From G965225705 sp965225705 (GTDB lineage Bacteria; Pseudomonadota; Alphaproteobacteria; Caulobacterales; Maricaulaceae): 64,000 bases of DNA. A model generated the notes under the pieces. The model saw only the letters and a list, made by a program, of their open reading frames with translations, was not told the origin of the DNA and searched no databases. Positions within the stretch are counted from its first letter, which is position 1. Each line of letters starts with the position of its first letter. This document shows positions 27,122 through 36,580 of the stretch, in pieces. The stretch spans positions 1,550,001 to 1,614,000 of the forward strand of contig OZ245325.1 of assembly GCA_965225705.1 (NCBI GenBank), in the 5' to 3' direction. The translations under genes and the position numbers were made by a program.

Positions 27122-27275
27122 TTTGCTCTCCTTAAACTGAGGTTTATATTCCCTGAACGGGACAAGCTTCATGAACCAGCAGGCATGCCGAAAAGGCCTG
27201 TATGGTCCGAAAAAGACGCACTATACACGCCATAGAGGGAAAAACAAGGGCTACAAAAGAAAAGATAATATATTT

Positions 27276-30200
27276 TCAGGGGTTTTGTTCCTGTGTCCCA
27301 CCGTGAGAGGTTTTTTGATCTCCTGGCCTTTGTTCTAAAGAGCGTTTCTGGTCTTTGGGCAGAGCGTTTGGAGAAGACTCCCTGGCAGGGGTGCTCTCCG
27401 TATGCTCCGGAAGAGGAGACACATCCTTATAAGCCCTGTCAAGAGAGCGTTGTCCCTCAAAAAATCGTCTCAAAATACCCGGAGCAAAGGCAGAAAGTGG
27501 ATTTACAAAAACCCGGGGATTCTTAAAAGGCCCCTCAACAGAATAGGTTAAACCTAAAACCCCTTCCCCCTTTCTGGAAACAAAGGCGTCTCCAAGCAGG
27601 GGAATATGTCCCAAAAAAGAATTCAATGTATAAGACGGTATAATAACGCCATCAAGATCAAGTTTTTTTTTGTTATAATTAATAAATCCTGAAACTGTTA
27701 TCCCCATAGCCGATCCTGAAACTTCGGTTTTTCTGATAAGAATCTGCTGCTTAGAGAGGGTGAAAGAAGATTCCAGTTTCTCAAATTTAATACCCTCGCC
27801 TGTCAGAGTATCTCCGAGCCCTTTTAACGAAGCCAGAGAAAGAAGTTGTGCAAGGACAGGCGCATCTTTCACAGTAAAGTCTTTCAGTGTCAAAGCCCCC
27901 ATGCCAGGCTCACCTTCAGAAAAGGGCAAAAAACCCTGGAGGTGAAAAGCCCCTCCATCAAAAATACGGCGCCCGGAAAAAATACGGAGGATGAGGCCGG
28001 CATCCCCACCCCGTGCATAAAAATCTCTTCCTCCCTTTTCCTGAGACATTAGTCTGAAAACAAGAGGCATTTTTTGACCATGGGATTCAATATCAATATA
28101 CTCAAAAATCTTTTCTTTATATCTTAGATCAAAAGAAAGGTTATCTAAAAACTCCGAATCAGTTACGCGAAAACGTTCAAGTGACCCTGAAAGGTTGAAA
28201 GCCGCAGAAGACAGGGCAGATTTTTTTTTCTCTAAAAGAGAGGTTATCAGCTTACGCCCATCCCAATAACGCCCCTTAACATACGCAAACAGGGTTTCAC
28301 CGCGCTTCTCACCTTCCAAAGAGAGATCGGCAAAAGAACCCAGACGAAATACAGGTATTTTTATCTCTTTGAGCTGGCCAGAAACTCCGAAACGGAGCAG
28401 CCCTTTTAAACGTAACCCTTTTGCTTCAGCAGTGATATCCTTTATTTCATAGCTACCATCAGGATGATGCCTCCAGGTCAGGTGAGCCTGTCCCACCTGC
28501 CCTTCTTCTTTTTTCCAGTCCTCAAATGCTAAAACGGAAGGTGTGAGATCAAGCTTTATCTGAGCGCCTGTCATGGTAAAACCCTGGCCTTCTCCCTCGA
28601 TAAAAGCCCTGACATAACCATCAGAAAAAACAGAAGATTTGAAAGCAAAAACATCAAGAATAGTTTTATCAAACTGCGAAGACAAGCGGAAACGAGATGG
28701 GGTGTTCCCATCATCCTGCAGGGCAATATCTACATCAAACTCTGAAGGAAAGGCCCCAATCTGGCCATGCCCCTGTGCCATAACCCGTCCATTTTTAAGA
28801 GAAAAATCAAGATCTGCTTTTGAAAGAGGAAGCTCTTTGATTTGCCCCGGTGCAGAAAACCCCTGAAAGCTCCCCTTCATTTCATAGCGTATTTTTTCTT
28901 CAGGAATAACGTTCAACACAGGGAAAAAGAGACTAAAGTCAAAACTCCCCGTTCCTTTAAAGTCTTCAGGGCTCTGCTTGCTTTGAGAAAGAAGAGAAAG
29001 GGGTTCTGTGTCAAGAAAAGCAAAAAAATCCTGAACCTTCCCTTCAATATGGGCAGATACTTCTGCTTCAGCCTGTCTGTTACTAAAGTCCGGAAGGATA
29101 ACGCGCCCCTCTGTAACCTTCCCCCCTGCAAGGCGGCCCTTATCAACCTCAAGGGTAAAACTATTCCCTTTAAGTTCTGCACGGCCACGGGCCTCTTCAA
29201 GAGGGGCCATGGGTTTAAGATAACGCACATAGCCCTTATCAAACTCAAAAGACAAAGACAGGGCCTTATCCGGAAGGGGATGATACCAGTTCTCAGCCTT
29301 AATATCCATATCCAGATGGGCACCATAGGCATCTGCCTCAAGAACAGAGTGTTGAACCCAGTTACGCGCCGCATCATCAAGCCCAAAAGGCCAGTGGTCC
29401 AAAACCGTCTGCACAGAAGCACGCCCTGTAACAGGTCCGGAAAGACGTATATCCGGTAAGACCTTTCCATCCTCCCGTGTCTGCAACTGAACACGGCCTT
29501 CAAATTTTCCCTCCACCCCTTTGGTCTGAGCTTCCAGATTTTCAAAAATGAGAGATGTGTTGAGGACATCAGCATAGCCACGCGCTTTCACATAGTCAGC
29601 TTCAAGAGCCTTCTCAAACATGCCATCAAACACTAACCTTATCTTTTCTAAATCGATGTCATACCCCATAGGGTGACGAAAAGGAGAATCCAGGAAATCC
29701 CCTATGTCCCACACGCGTCCTTTGCCCTGAAAAGAAAGAGTCTCTGTATTGAGGAAAGCCTCTGCAAACATGATGGAACCCGTCTCTGGCTCATAATAAG
29801 CTTTGCCCCCGGCACCAGAAAAAAGGCGGGGAGAATTTTCATCAAAAATAAGATATCCAGGCTTTACATCAAAAGAAAAGTCTGCAGCTAACAACCCACG
29901 CCCACGTACGGCATTCACAGATACAGAAGCATTAACAGGTGCATCAAGGGATTTTAACCATGACCATTTTTGTCCGGAATCGGGCATAAATATGCGTGGA
30001 CTGGCACCTTCAATATAAGACTCCACATAAAGACTCTGAAGATCCGGGCCAATACGGGTTTTAAGAGAAAAAGGTGCGCTTTGATCAAAACCAGGATGTT
30101 TGAGAAACCCCTGAAACCCTGCCTCTGATGCATCCCGGCCACGTTCATACGTCATCACAGCATCCCCAACCAACCAGTCAAGGCCTGTCACCTCATCTTT

Positions 30201-30800
30201 TATATAGATAATGGCGTTTGACATTTTCAAAATCTTAAGACGACCTGTCGCTGAGAGGGGGTCAGGGGTGCGGGCAAAAAGCTGGAAAAGAAGACGTGAA
30301 AAACGACTCTCCTGTCCATTGTTCATGGCCTCTGGCGCTATAAATTTCGCATGGGAAAGAACAAAATCAGGTTTGCCAAATCCAAGCGCCACTGCCCCGT
30401 CAGAACGCCGGATAAAAGAAAAGCTTCCCCCCTCAACCAACAGACGGGAAAGAGCAATCTTACCATATAAGAGAGCTTCCGGACTAAAATCAACCTGAAC
30501 AAGAGGCAAAACATAAAAAGCTTTCTCCCCTTCATGATAGACTTTGATATCACGGCCTCTTATCATGACCGTGCGTTCATCCGGTGACCAGTAGGCTTCA
30601 AGCTGATCTAAACTGACTCTTTCCCCCTCCAGAGCCTGTGCAAAAAAATTTTCAGCATTTTCCTTTAAAAAATTAAGAGAAACAGGACCCTCGGAAAGCC
30701 GCCAGGCTATAAACCCGAAAAGCAAAGCAATAAATGTGATGAGAACAACGAAAGTCTCAAGGCAAAGGAAAAGAGCATGTTTGAGGAAAGGCCGTATCAT
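27276..30800 (-). CDS. AsmA/YhdP-like envelope protein (DUF3971/AsmA2 type)
   Basis: The start is set at the ATG at 30800 (AGGG upstream, directly before a membrane anchor); a longer frame begins with TTG and adds a poor N-terminus. The 1174-residue protein has one N-terminal membrane segment (about 10-33) followed by a very long beta-rich periplasmic region. It ends with the AsmA2-type block LDLDGVIIPSYTLNSFLG then IPLLGD and YSVEGPFKNPRV. YhdP/TamB-type proteins bridge the inner and outer membranes and are implicated in phospholipid transport. A Pro/Ser/Gln-rich tail closes it. It is divergent from the peroxiredoxin gene, a common alphaproteobacterial pairing. Confidence 0.88.
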   Translation of the reverse strand: MIRPFLKHALFLCLETFVVLITFIALLFGFIAWRLSEGPVSLNFLKENAENFFAQALEGERVSLDQLEAYWSPDERTVMIRGRDIKVYHEGEKAFYVLPLVQVDFSPEALLYGKIALSRLLVEGGSFSFIRRSDGAVALGFGKPDFVLSHAKFIAPEAMNNGQESRFSRLLFQLFARTPDPLSATGRLKILKMSNAIIYIKDEVTGLDWLVGDAVMTYERGRDASEAGFQGFLKHPGFDQSAPFSLKTRIGPDLQSLYVESYIEGASPRIFMPDSGQKWSWLKSLDAPVNASVSVNAVRGRGLLAADFSFDVKPGYLIFDENSPRLFSGAGGKAYYEPETGSIMFAEAFLNTETLSFQGKGRVWDIGDFLDSPFRHPMGYDIDLEKIRLVFDGMFEKALEADYVKARGYADVLNTSLIFENLEAQTKGVEGKFEGRVQLQTREDGKVLPDIRLSGPVTGRASVQTVLDHWPFGLDDAARNWVQHSVLEADAYGAHLDMDIKAENWYHPLPDKALSLSFEFDKGYVRYLKPMAPLEEARGRAELKGNSFTLEVDKGRLAGGKVTEGRVILPDFSNRQAEAEVSAHIEGKVQDFFAFLDTEPLSLLSQSKQSPEDFKGTGSFDFSLFFPVLNVIPEEKIRYEMKGSFQGFSAPGQIKELPLSKADLDFSLKNGRVMAQGHGQIGAFPSEFDVDIALQDDGNTPSRFRLSSQFDKTILDVFAFKSSVFSDGYVRAFIEGEGQGFTMTGAQIKLDLTPSVLAFEDWKKEEGQVGQAHLTWRHHPDGSYEIKDITAEAKGLRLKGLLRFGVSGQLKEIKIPVFRLGSFADLSLEGEKRGETLFAYVKGRYWDGRKLITSLLEKKKSALSSAAFNLSGSLERFRVTDSEFLDNLSFDLRYKEKIFEYIDIESHGQKMPLVFRLMSQEKGGRDFYARGGDAGLILRIFSGRRIFDGGAFHLQGFLPFSEGEPGMGALTLKDFTVKDAPVLAQLLSLASLKGLGDTLTGEGIKFEKLESSFTLSKQQILIRKTEVSGSAMGITVSGFINYNKKKLDLDGVIIPSYTLNSFLGHIPLLGDAFVSRKGEGVLGLTYSVEGPFKNPRVFVNPLSAFAPGILRRFFEGQRSLDRAYKDVSPLPEHTESTPARESSPNALPKDQKRSLEQRPGDQKTSHGGTQEQNP

Positions 30801-31011
30801 AAGAAACCCTGATTTAGGAGTATAAAATTTTGTTTGTTTTTTTCCGGCCTGCACCCTTGAGAAAATCCAGCTGAACACCCTCTCAATACATCTGTATGCG
30901 CCTGCTATACTTATGAGGTCAACGCACAATCATATAAAACTGTTGTATAGACGAAAGTATTTTTTTTTGCCATACTCGTCTATATTCATATCTTATATAG
31001 CGGAGCTTACA

Positions 31012-31482
31012 ATGTCCCCTTCCTTACAAACCGGCGATCACGCCCCGGACTTTTCTATGCCTTCAGACACAAAAGGAGATATCAGCCTGTCTGATCTTAA
31101 AGGAAAGATTGTTGTTCTCTATTTCTATCCTAAAGATGATACACCGGGATGTACACAGGAAGCTATAGATTTTTCTAAAAAACAGGATCAGTTTAACAAG
31201 CTCGACGCCCTTGTCATAGGGGTCAGTCGGGATAGTCTTGACAAGCATAAAAAATTTGCTGCAAAACACAATCTGAACGTTGTTCTGGCCTCAGACACAG
31301 AGGCTGAAACCCTTCAAAAATATGGTGTCTGGGTTGAAAAAAGCATGTTCGGTAAAAAATATATGGGTATAGAACGCGCAACATTTCTTATTGATCGTGA
31401 AGGTCGTCTGGCCAAAATCTGGCGCAAGGTGAAAGTCAAAGGCCATGCAGATGCTGTCCTGAAAGCTGCACAGGCCCTTTGA
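31012..31482 (+). CDS. bcp: Thioredoxin-dependent thiol peroxidase (Bcp/PrxQ), single cysteine
   Basis: The start at 31012 follows GGAG and gives a normal-length N-terminus. A longer open frame from 30913 runs through the promoter region. The 156-residue protein is a PrxQ-type peroxiredoxin with peroxidatic Cys47 in YPKDDTPGCTQEAIDF. The usual resolving cysteine five residues later is Ile52 here, and there is no other cysteine, so it should work as a 1-Cys enzyme. It detoxifies hydroperoxides. Confidence 0.93.
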   Translation: MSPSLQTGDHAPDFSMPSDTKGDISLSDLKGKIVVLYFYPKDDTPGCTQEAIDFSKKQDQFNKLDALVIGVSRDSLDKHKKFAAKHNLNVVLASDTEAETLQKYGVWVEKSMFGKKYMGIERATFLIDREGRLAKIWRKVKVKGHADAVLKAAQAL

Positions 31483-31759
31483 ACCGCAGAGGATGGTTGT
31501 GAGGCCTGCCTCCACCCCCTCACCGGGGGAAAGGCCAAAGGCAACTTCCCTTTAAGCATATCTCCCCTAAGCCTAAACAATCTTTAGGCCGGGCATGATA
31601 GGCAAGGTAGAGCCTGAGGAAGCATATGGGCCCTGTCCGCCCCTCCTCTATGCCTCAGAAATTCCTGGAACCAATGAGGAGACACGCTTAGGATCGGTGA
31701 CCCGGTTCTCAATATACCAGGACCTCTTAAGAAGCTGTAGACCCTTTCAATCCGAAATG

Positions 31760-32497
31760 TTACAAAGCCTGAGTTTTGGGTCTCACAACCACCTCATTCA
31801 CATCCACATGCGGTGGTTGCTGAATGGCATAAAGGACAGCTTCAGCGATATCTTCAGGTTTCAGAGCTGTCTCAGCAAAACTGTCCTGAACACGCTCTCT
31901 GATTTCATCAACAGCTGTATGCTGAATAAATTCTGTTGTGACAGCCCCTGGTGAAATGCTGGTCACCCTCAGATCATCATTTTCCAGACGCAAACCTTCA
32001 GAAATGGCCAGAACAGCATGTTTGGTCGCGCAATACACCGTAGCATTCGGGAAAACATGATGGCCTGCTATAGAGGCTGTGTTGATAATATGGCCGTAGC
32101 CCTGCTTTTTCATAACTGGCAAAACAGAAGAAATAGCATAGAGAACGCCCCTGATATTAACATCAAGCATCATGTCCCATTCTTCGACACGCGTCATCTC
32201 CATAGGTGCGAAAGGTCCAACACCCGCATTGTTAAACAGAACATCAATTTTCTCATATTGCCTGATGGCAAGATCCGTGAGTTCTTCAAGATCATCGCGT
32301 TTTGTGACATCCGTGACATGATAGACCGCCTGACCACCTTTTCCATGGATTCGGTCTACCAAATCACGAAGTTTATCCTCACGACGTGCCCCAAGCACAA
32401 GACGAGCTCCCTTCTCAGCCAGCAACAAAGCCGTGGCTTCACCAAGGCCACTGGAAGCCCCTGTGATAAGAACTGTTTTTCCCTGAACATGTGTCAT
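31760..32497 (-). CDS. SDR family NAD(P)-dependent oxidoreductase
   Basis: The 245-residue protein is a classical short-chain dehydrogenase with the cofactor motif TGASSGLGEA, NNAG, the catalytic serine in NTASIAGH and the YCATK catalytic pair. An Arg-rich segment after the second strand (GARREDKL) suggests NADP preference. The second ATG (32497) has AAGGAA at proper spacing and is preferred over the one at 32503. The overall pattern resembles YdfG-type enzymes; the substrate is unknown. Confidence 0.9.
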   Translation of the reverse strand: MTHVQGKTVLITGASSGLGEATALLLAEKGARLVLGARREDKLRDLVDRIHGKGGQAVYHVTDVTKRDDLEELTDLAIRQYEKIDVLFNNAGVGPFAPMEMTRVEEWDMMLDVNIRGVLYAISSVLPVMKKQGYGHIINTASIAGHHVFPNATVYCATKHAVLAISEGLRLENDDLRVTSISPGAVTTEFIQHTAVDEIRERVQDSFAETALKPEDIAEAVLYAIQQPPHVDVNEVVVRPKTQAL

Positions 32498-32546
32498 AAG
32501 CATTTCCTTATCTTATTTTTAAAGGTCAACGTTGCGTCTTACCCTT

Positions 32547-35222
32547 TCAGGAGGAAGCAAGGCGCCGCAGCACAGCATGCAAAATGCCCCCGTTTTTATA
32601 ATAATCCAGCTCATGCGCTGTATCAATACGCACGGTGAGATTAAGCTTTTTTTCTTCACCTGAAGAGGTTGTTATACGGGCTTCGACCTCACCGCGGGGA
32701 GTAAGGTTCTGAAGACCATAAAGACTGACCTTCTCATCACCCTGAAGACCAAGACTCTTCCAGCTTTCTCCTTCTTTAAACTGCAAAGGCAAAACACCCA
32801 TGCCGACAAGATTGGAGCGGTGAATACGCTCAAAACTCTCTGCTATAACGGCCTTAACCCCTAAAAGACGTGTGCCTTTTGCTGCCCAGTCCCGTGATGA
32901 GCCGGTTCCATATTCCCTGCCTGCAAAAATGACAAGAGGCATCGCATCTTTCTGATAAAGCATAGCTGCATCATAAATGTCCATAACTGTATCGGTTGGA
33001 ATATGGCGTGTAAATCCACCTTCCACACCATCAAGCATCAGGTTTTTGATACGAATATTGGCAAAGGTCCCCCGCATCATCACTTCATGATTACCACGCC
33101 GTGATCCATAAGAATTAAAATCTTTTGGCTCTACCCCGTGGTCCATAAGATAGCGTCCGGCAGGGCTGTCTTTTTTAATAGCCCCCGCAGGTGAGATATG
33201 ATCCGTGGTGATAGAATCTCCAAAAAGACCAAGAATATGCGCCTGGTTCACATCTTCTGAACTGGCTATCTCATGCCCCATGCCTTCAAAGAAGGGAGGG
33301 CGACGAACATAGGTGGACGTCTCCTGCCAGCTATAGGTGAGCCCCCCAACAGCACGCATGGCCTGCCAGCGCTCATCCCCCGTAAAGGCATGGGCATAAC
33401 GTTTGGCAAAAAGTTCGGGGCTGATATGCTCACGGATAAGACCGGCAATTTCCTCAGAACGGGGCCAGAGATCCTTAAGATAAACAGGATGACCCTCTTT
33501 ATCTTCCCCCAAAGGTTCATGCGCAAAATCAATCATCATGGTCCCCGCAAGAGCATACGCCACCACAAGAGGTGGAGACGCCAGATAATTGGCCCTGACA
33601 TGAGGGCTGATACGTCCTTCAAAATTGCGGTTACCGGAAAGCGCCGAACAGACCACAAGATCATTGTCGTCCACTGCTTTGGCCACAGGTTCTGGTAAGG
33701 GCCCGGAATTCCCAATACAGGTGGTGCATCCATACCCCACAAGATTAAAGCCCAGTGAGTCTAAATCCCTGCTAAGACCTGAAGCGTCAAGATAGTCTGT
33801 CACCACTTGTGACCCCGGCGCAAAAGATGTTTTCACCCAGGATTTGCTCTTTAAACCCATCTCAACAGCTTTACGGGCCAAAAGGCCGGCACCAACAAGG
33901 ACAGAAGGGTTAGAGGTGTTGGTACAGGAAGTGATGGCCGCAATGACAACATCCCCATGTCCCAGATCATAATCTGCACCTTTAACAGGCACACGCGTCA
34001 TCTCTGTTTTTCCAAAACCATCAGATAAAACCTCTGTAAAACCTGTTTTGGCGCGGACTAAAGGCACACGATCCTGAGGACGTTTCGGCCCGGCAATACA
34101 AGGCTCTAAACTTTTAAGATCAAACTCTAAAACATCTGTGAAAACAGGATCGGGCATATCTTTATCCCGGTAAAGTCCCTGAGCTTTCGCATAAGCTTCA
34201 ACAAGTTTGACGCGGTGGGGATCACGCCCTGTAGAGGTGAGATAACTGAGGGTGTCCTGATCAACAGGGAAAAAGCCACAGGTCGCCCCATATTCAGGGG
34301 CCATATTGGCGAGAGTTGCCTGATCTTCTAAAGATAAAACATCAAGACCCGGGCCAAAAAATTCCACAAATTTCCCGACAACCCCATGGGCCCTCAATTG
34401 TTCTGTCACAGAGAGCACAAGATCAGTTGCGGTGGCCCCTTCAGGCCAGTCTCCCGTCAGGCGAAAACCAATAACCTCAGGGATCAGCATGGAAACAGGC
34501 TGACCCAGCATGGCGGCTTCTGCTTCAATGCCACCAACACCCCAGCCGAGAACTGAGAGACCATTGACCATAGTAGTATGGCTATCGGTTCCCACCAGGG
34601 TATCCGGGAAGGCAAGGGAGACGCCACCTTCCTCTTTTACCCAGACTGTCTGAGCAATATGCTCCAGATTGACCTGATGGCAAATACCTGTGCCGGGGGG
34701 GACAACCCTGAAATTTTCAAAAGCAGTCTGCCCCCAGCGCAAAAATTCATAACGCTCCTGATTACGTTGATATTCACGGTCAACATTGTGTTCAAAAGAA
34801 GAAGGTGCGCCGAAATAATCCACCATAACAGAATGATCAATGACAAGATCAACAGGAGAGAGAGGATTAATGTCCTGAGGATTACCTCCTAAATCTTCCA
34901 TCGCATCACGCATGGCTGCAAGATCAGCAACCGCTGGCACGCCTGTAAAATCCTGCATCAAAACACGGGCTGGACGATAGGCTATCTCATGGCGGGAGGT
35001 TCTGCTTTGCAACCAGGCTGCGAGGGCTTCAATATCTTTGCGGGAAACTGTCTCTCCATCCTCATGACGCAAAAGATTTTCTAAAAGCACCTTCAGAGAA
35101 AAAGGGAGGCGGCTGATCCCCGTAAGACCATGAGCTTCTGCCTGTTTGAGATCATAATATACATACGTACGGCCATCAACATAAAGCTCACGGCGACATT
35201 GAAAACTATCAGAAGCTATCAT
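32547..35222 (-). CDS. acnA: Aconitate hydratase A
   Basis: Aconitase isomerises citrate and isocitrate in the TCA cycle. The 891-residue protein matches the AcnA/IRP type: Fe-S ligands in TSCTNTSNPS and CTTCIGNSGP and the active-site GSSRDWAAKG. The order is the AcnA one, with the swivel domain C-terminal. The ATG at 35222 is preceded by GGA only. It lies upstream of the SDR gene on the same strand, 49 bp away. Confidence 0.97.
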   Translation of the reverse strand: MIASDSFQCRRELYVDGRTYVYYDLKQAEAHGLTGISRLPFSLKVLLENLLRHEDGETVSRKDIEALAAWLQSRTSRHEIAYRPARVLMQDFTGVPAVADLAAMRDAMEDLGGNPQDINPLSPVDLVIDHSVMVDYFGAPSSFEHNVDREYQRNQERYEFLRWGQTAFENFRVVPPGTGICHQVNLEHIAQTVWVKEEGGVSLAFPDTLVGTDSHTTMVNGLSVLGWGVGGIEAEAAMLGQPVSMLIPEVIGFRLTGDWPEGATATDLVLSVTEQLRAHGVVGKFVEFFGPGLDVLSLEDQATLANMAPEYGATCGFFPVDQDTLSYLTSTGRDPHRVKLVEAYAKAQGLYRDKDMPDPVFTDVLEFDLKSLEPCIAGPKRPQDRVPLVRAKTGFTEVLSDGFGKTEMTRVPVKGADYDLGHGDVVIAAITSCTNTSNPSVLVGAGLLARKAVEMGLKSKSWVKTSFAPGSQVVTDYLDASGLSRDLDSLGFNLVGYGCTTCIGNSGPLPEPVAKAVDDNDLVVCSALSGNRNFEGRISPHVRANYLASPPLVVAYALAGTMMIDFAHEPLGEDKEGHPVYLKDLWPRSEEIAGLIREHISPELFAKRYAHAFTGDERWQAMRAVGGLTYSWQETSTYVRRPPFFEGMGHEIASSEDVNQAHILGLFGDSITTDHISPAGAIKKDSPAGRYLMDHGVEPKDFNSYGSRRGNHEVMMRGTFANIRIKNLMLDGVEGGFTRHIPTDTVMDIYDAAMLYQKDAMPLVIFAGREYGTGSSRDWAAKGTRLLGVKAVIAESFERIHRSNLVGMGVLPLQFKEGESWKSLGLQGDEKVSLYGLQNLTPRGEVEARITTSSGEEKKLNLTVRIDTAHELDYYKNGGILHAVLRRLASS

Positions 35223-35404
35223 ATTTATCAGTCCTTTTTCGTATAAACCCTACATGCCTTTCTGTAACATGTCCGGTGTCTTCTCATCATCCATTTTATA
35301 CTGTTATGTTTTTAGGTGCCTTTTTTACATGAGGAAAGACAAAGAAGAAAGACCTAAAACTTTTCCCCGGAGAGGCAGAGAGTATTTTATGTTCCCACCA
35401 TGGT

Positions 35405-36521
35405 TTAAGACCCGGCCTCACCCTGCTCCGCACGCTGAGACAAAACAGCAGACATAAAAGGGTCCAGCTCTCCGTTCAGAACCCCTTGTGTGTTGGAGGT
35501 TTCAAAGCCTGTCCGCAAATCTTTCACAAGCTGATAGGGCTGGAGCACATAAGATCTTATCTGACGTCCCCAGCCAATTTCTGACTTTGAATCTTCTTCT
35601 GCCTGGGCCTCAGCCTCACGTTTGCGCAATTCAAGCTCATAAAGGCGTGCCCGCAGCATGTCCCAGGCCGCAGCCCGGTTTTTATGCTGAGAACGCTGAT
35701 TTTGACACTGCACCACGATCCCGGTTGGAAGATGCGTGATCCGCACAGCACTGTCTGTTTTATTAATATGCTGCCCCCCGGCACCTGACGCACGATAGGT
35801 ATCAACGCGACAGTCTTTCTCCTGAATATCGATCTCAATACTGTCATCAATATGAGGGTAGACCCAGACAGAGGCAAAGCTTGTATGGCGGCGCGCATTA
35901 GAATCAAAGGGAGAAATACGTACCAGACGGTGGACCCCTGATTCAGTTTTCAGCCAGCCATAAACTTTCTCTCCTTTGATCAATAAGGTCGCAGACTTCA
36001 GGCCTGCCTCTTCACCGGGATGTTCTTCCACAATATCGGTTTTGAATCCCCGCTCCTGTGCCCAGCGCACATACATGCGCATCATCATAGAGGCCCAGTC
36101 CTGTGCCTCCGTCCCCCCGGCCCCCGGGTGAATTTCAACATAACAGTCAGAATCATCCGCCTCACCAGATAAAAGTGCTTCCAGTTCAGCCTGTTCCGCT
36201 TTGTCTTTAAGGTCCTGAAGGGCCTGCCCTGCTTCACGGGCCAGCTCATCATCCTGGTCATCCCGGGCTAAGCTGGCAAGCTCAACTGTGTCTTTAAGGG
36301 TGGCTTCAAACTCTCTCACACACTTAATGCTCTCTTCCAGTCGGGCACGCTCACGCATAAGCTTTTGAGCCTCCGCAGGATCCTCCCATATGGCCTGTTC
36401 TTCTGCCAGAGCATTCAATTCATCAAAACGGTGCAGGGCCTGATCCCAGTCAAAGACGCCTCCGTAAAAGTGCGATGGACTTTTCAATGGTTTTAACAAG
36501 TTTTTGCTGTTCTGTGTTCAT
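35405..36521 (-). CDS. prfB: Peptide chain release factor 2, programmed +1 frameshift
   Basis: RF2 recognises UGA and UAA. The gene starts at ATG 36521 and reads 23 codons to a UGA at 36452-36450; a +1 shift there continues to 35405, for 371 residues in total. The shifted frame carries the GGQ motif in RASGAGGQHINKTDSAVRI and the SPF stop-recognition motif in VRISPFDSNAR. The autoregulatory design senses low RF2. It is downstream of ponA on the same strand, as in many alphaproteobacteria. Confidence 0.96.
36449..36463 (-). promoter_or_regulatory. prfB programmed frameshift element
   Basis: On the minus strand the site reads GGAGG-CGT-CTT-TGA-C, the classical arrangement of an internal Shine-Dalgarno-like GGAGG three nucleotides before CUU UGA C. 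The ribosome slips +1 at CUU so that GAC is read next. Regulation follows RF2 level. Confidence 0.95.
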
Positions 36522-36580
36522 AGCAGTTTACCTACATATATGGTCATATGTCACAAATTTTGTGTCTATAGTTTCCTGCT

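Noticed and set aside
30800..30929. N-terminal extension of the AsmA/YhdP-like protein
   Set aside because: It begins with TTG and adds a sequence without signal or membrane features; the ATG at 30800 precedes the anchor.
32018..32638. 206-codon plus-strand frame
   Set aside because: It is antisense to the SDR gene and the end of acnA, both strongly supported.
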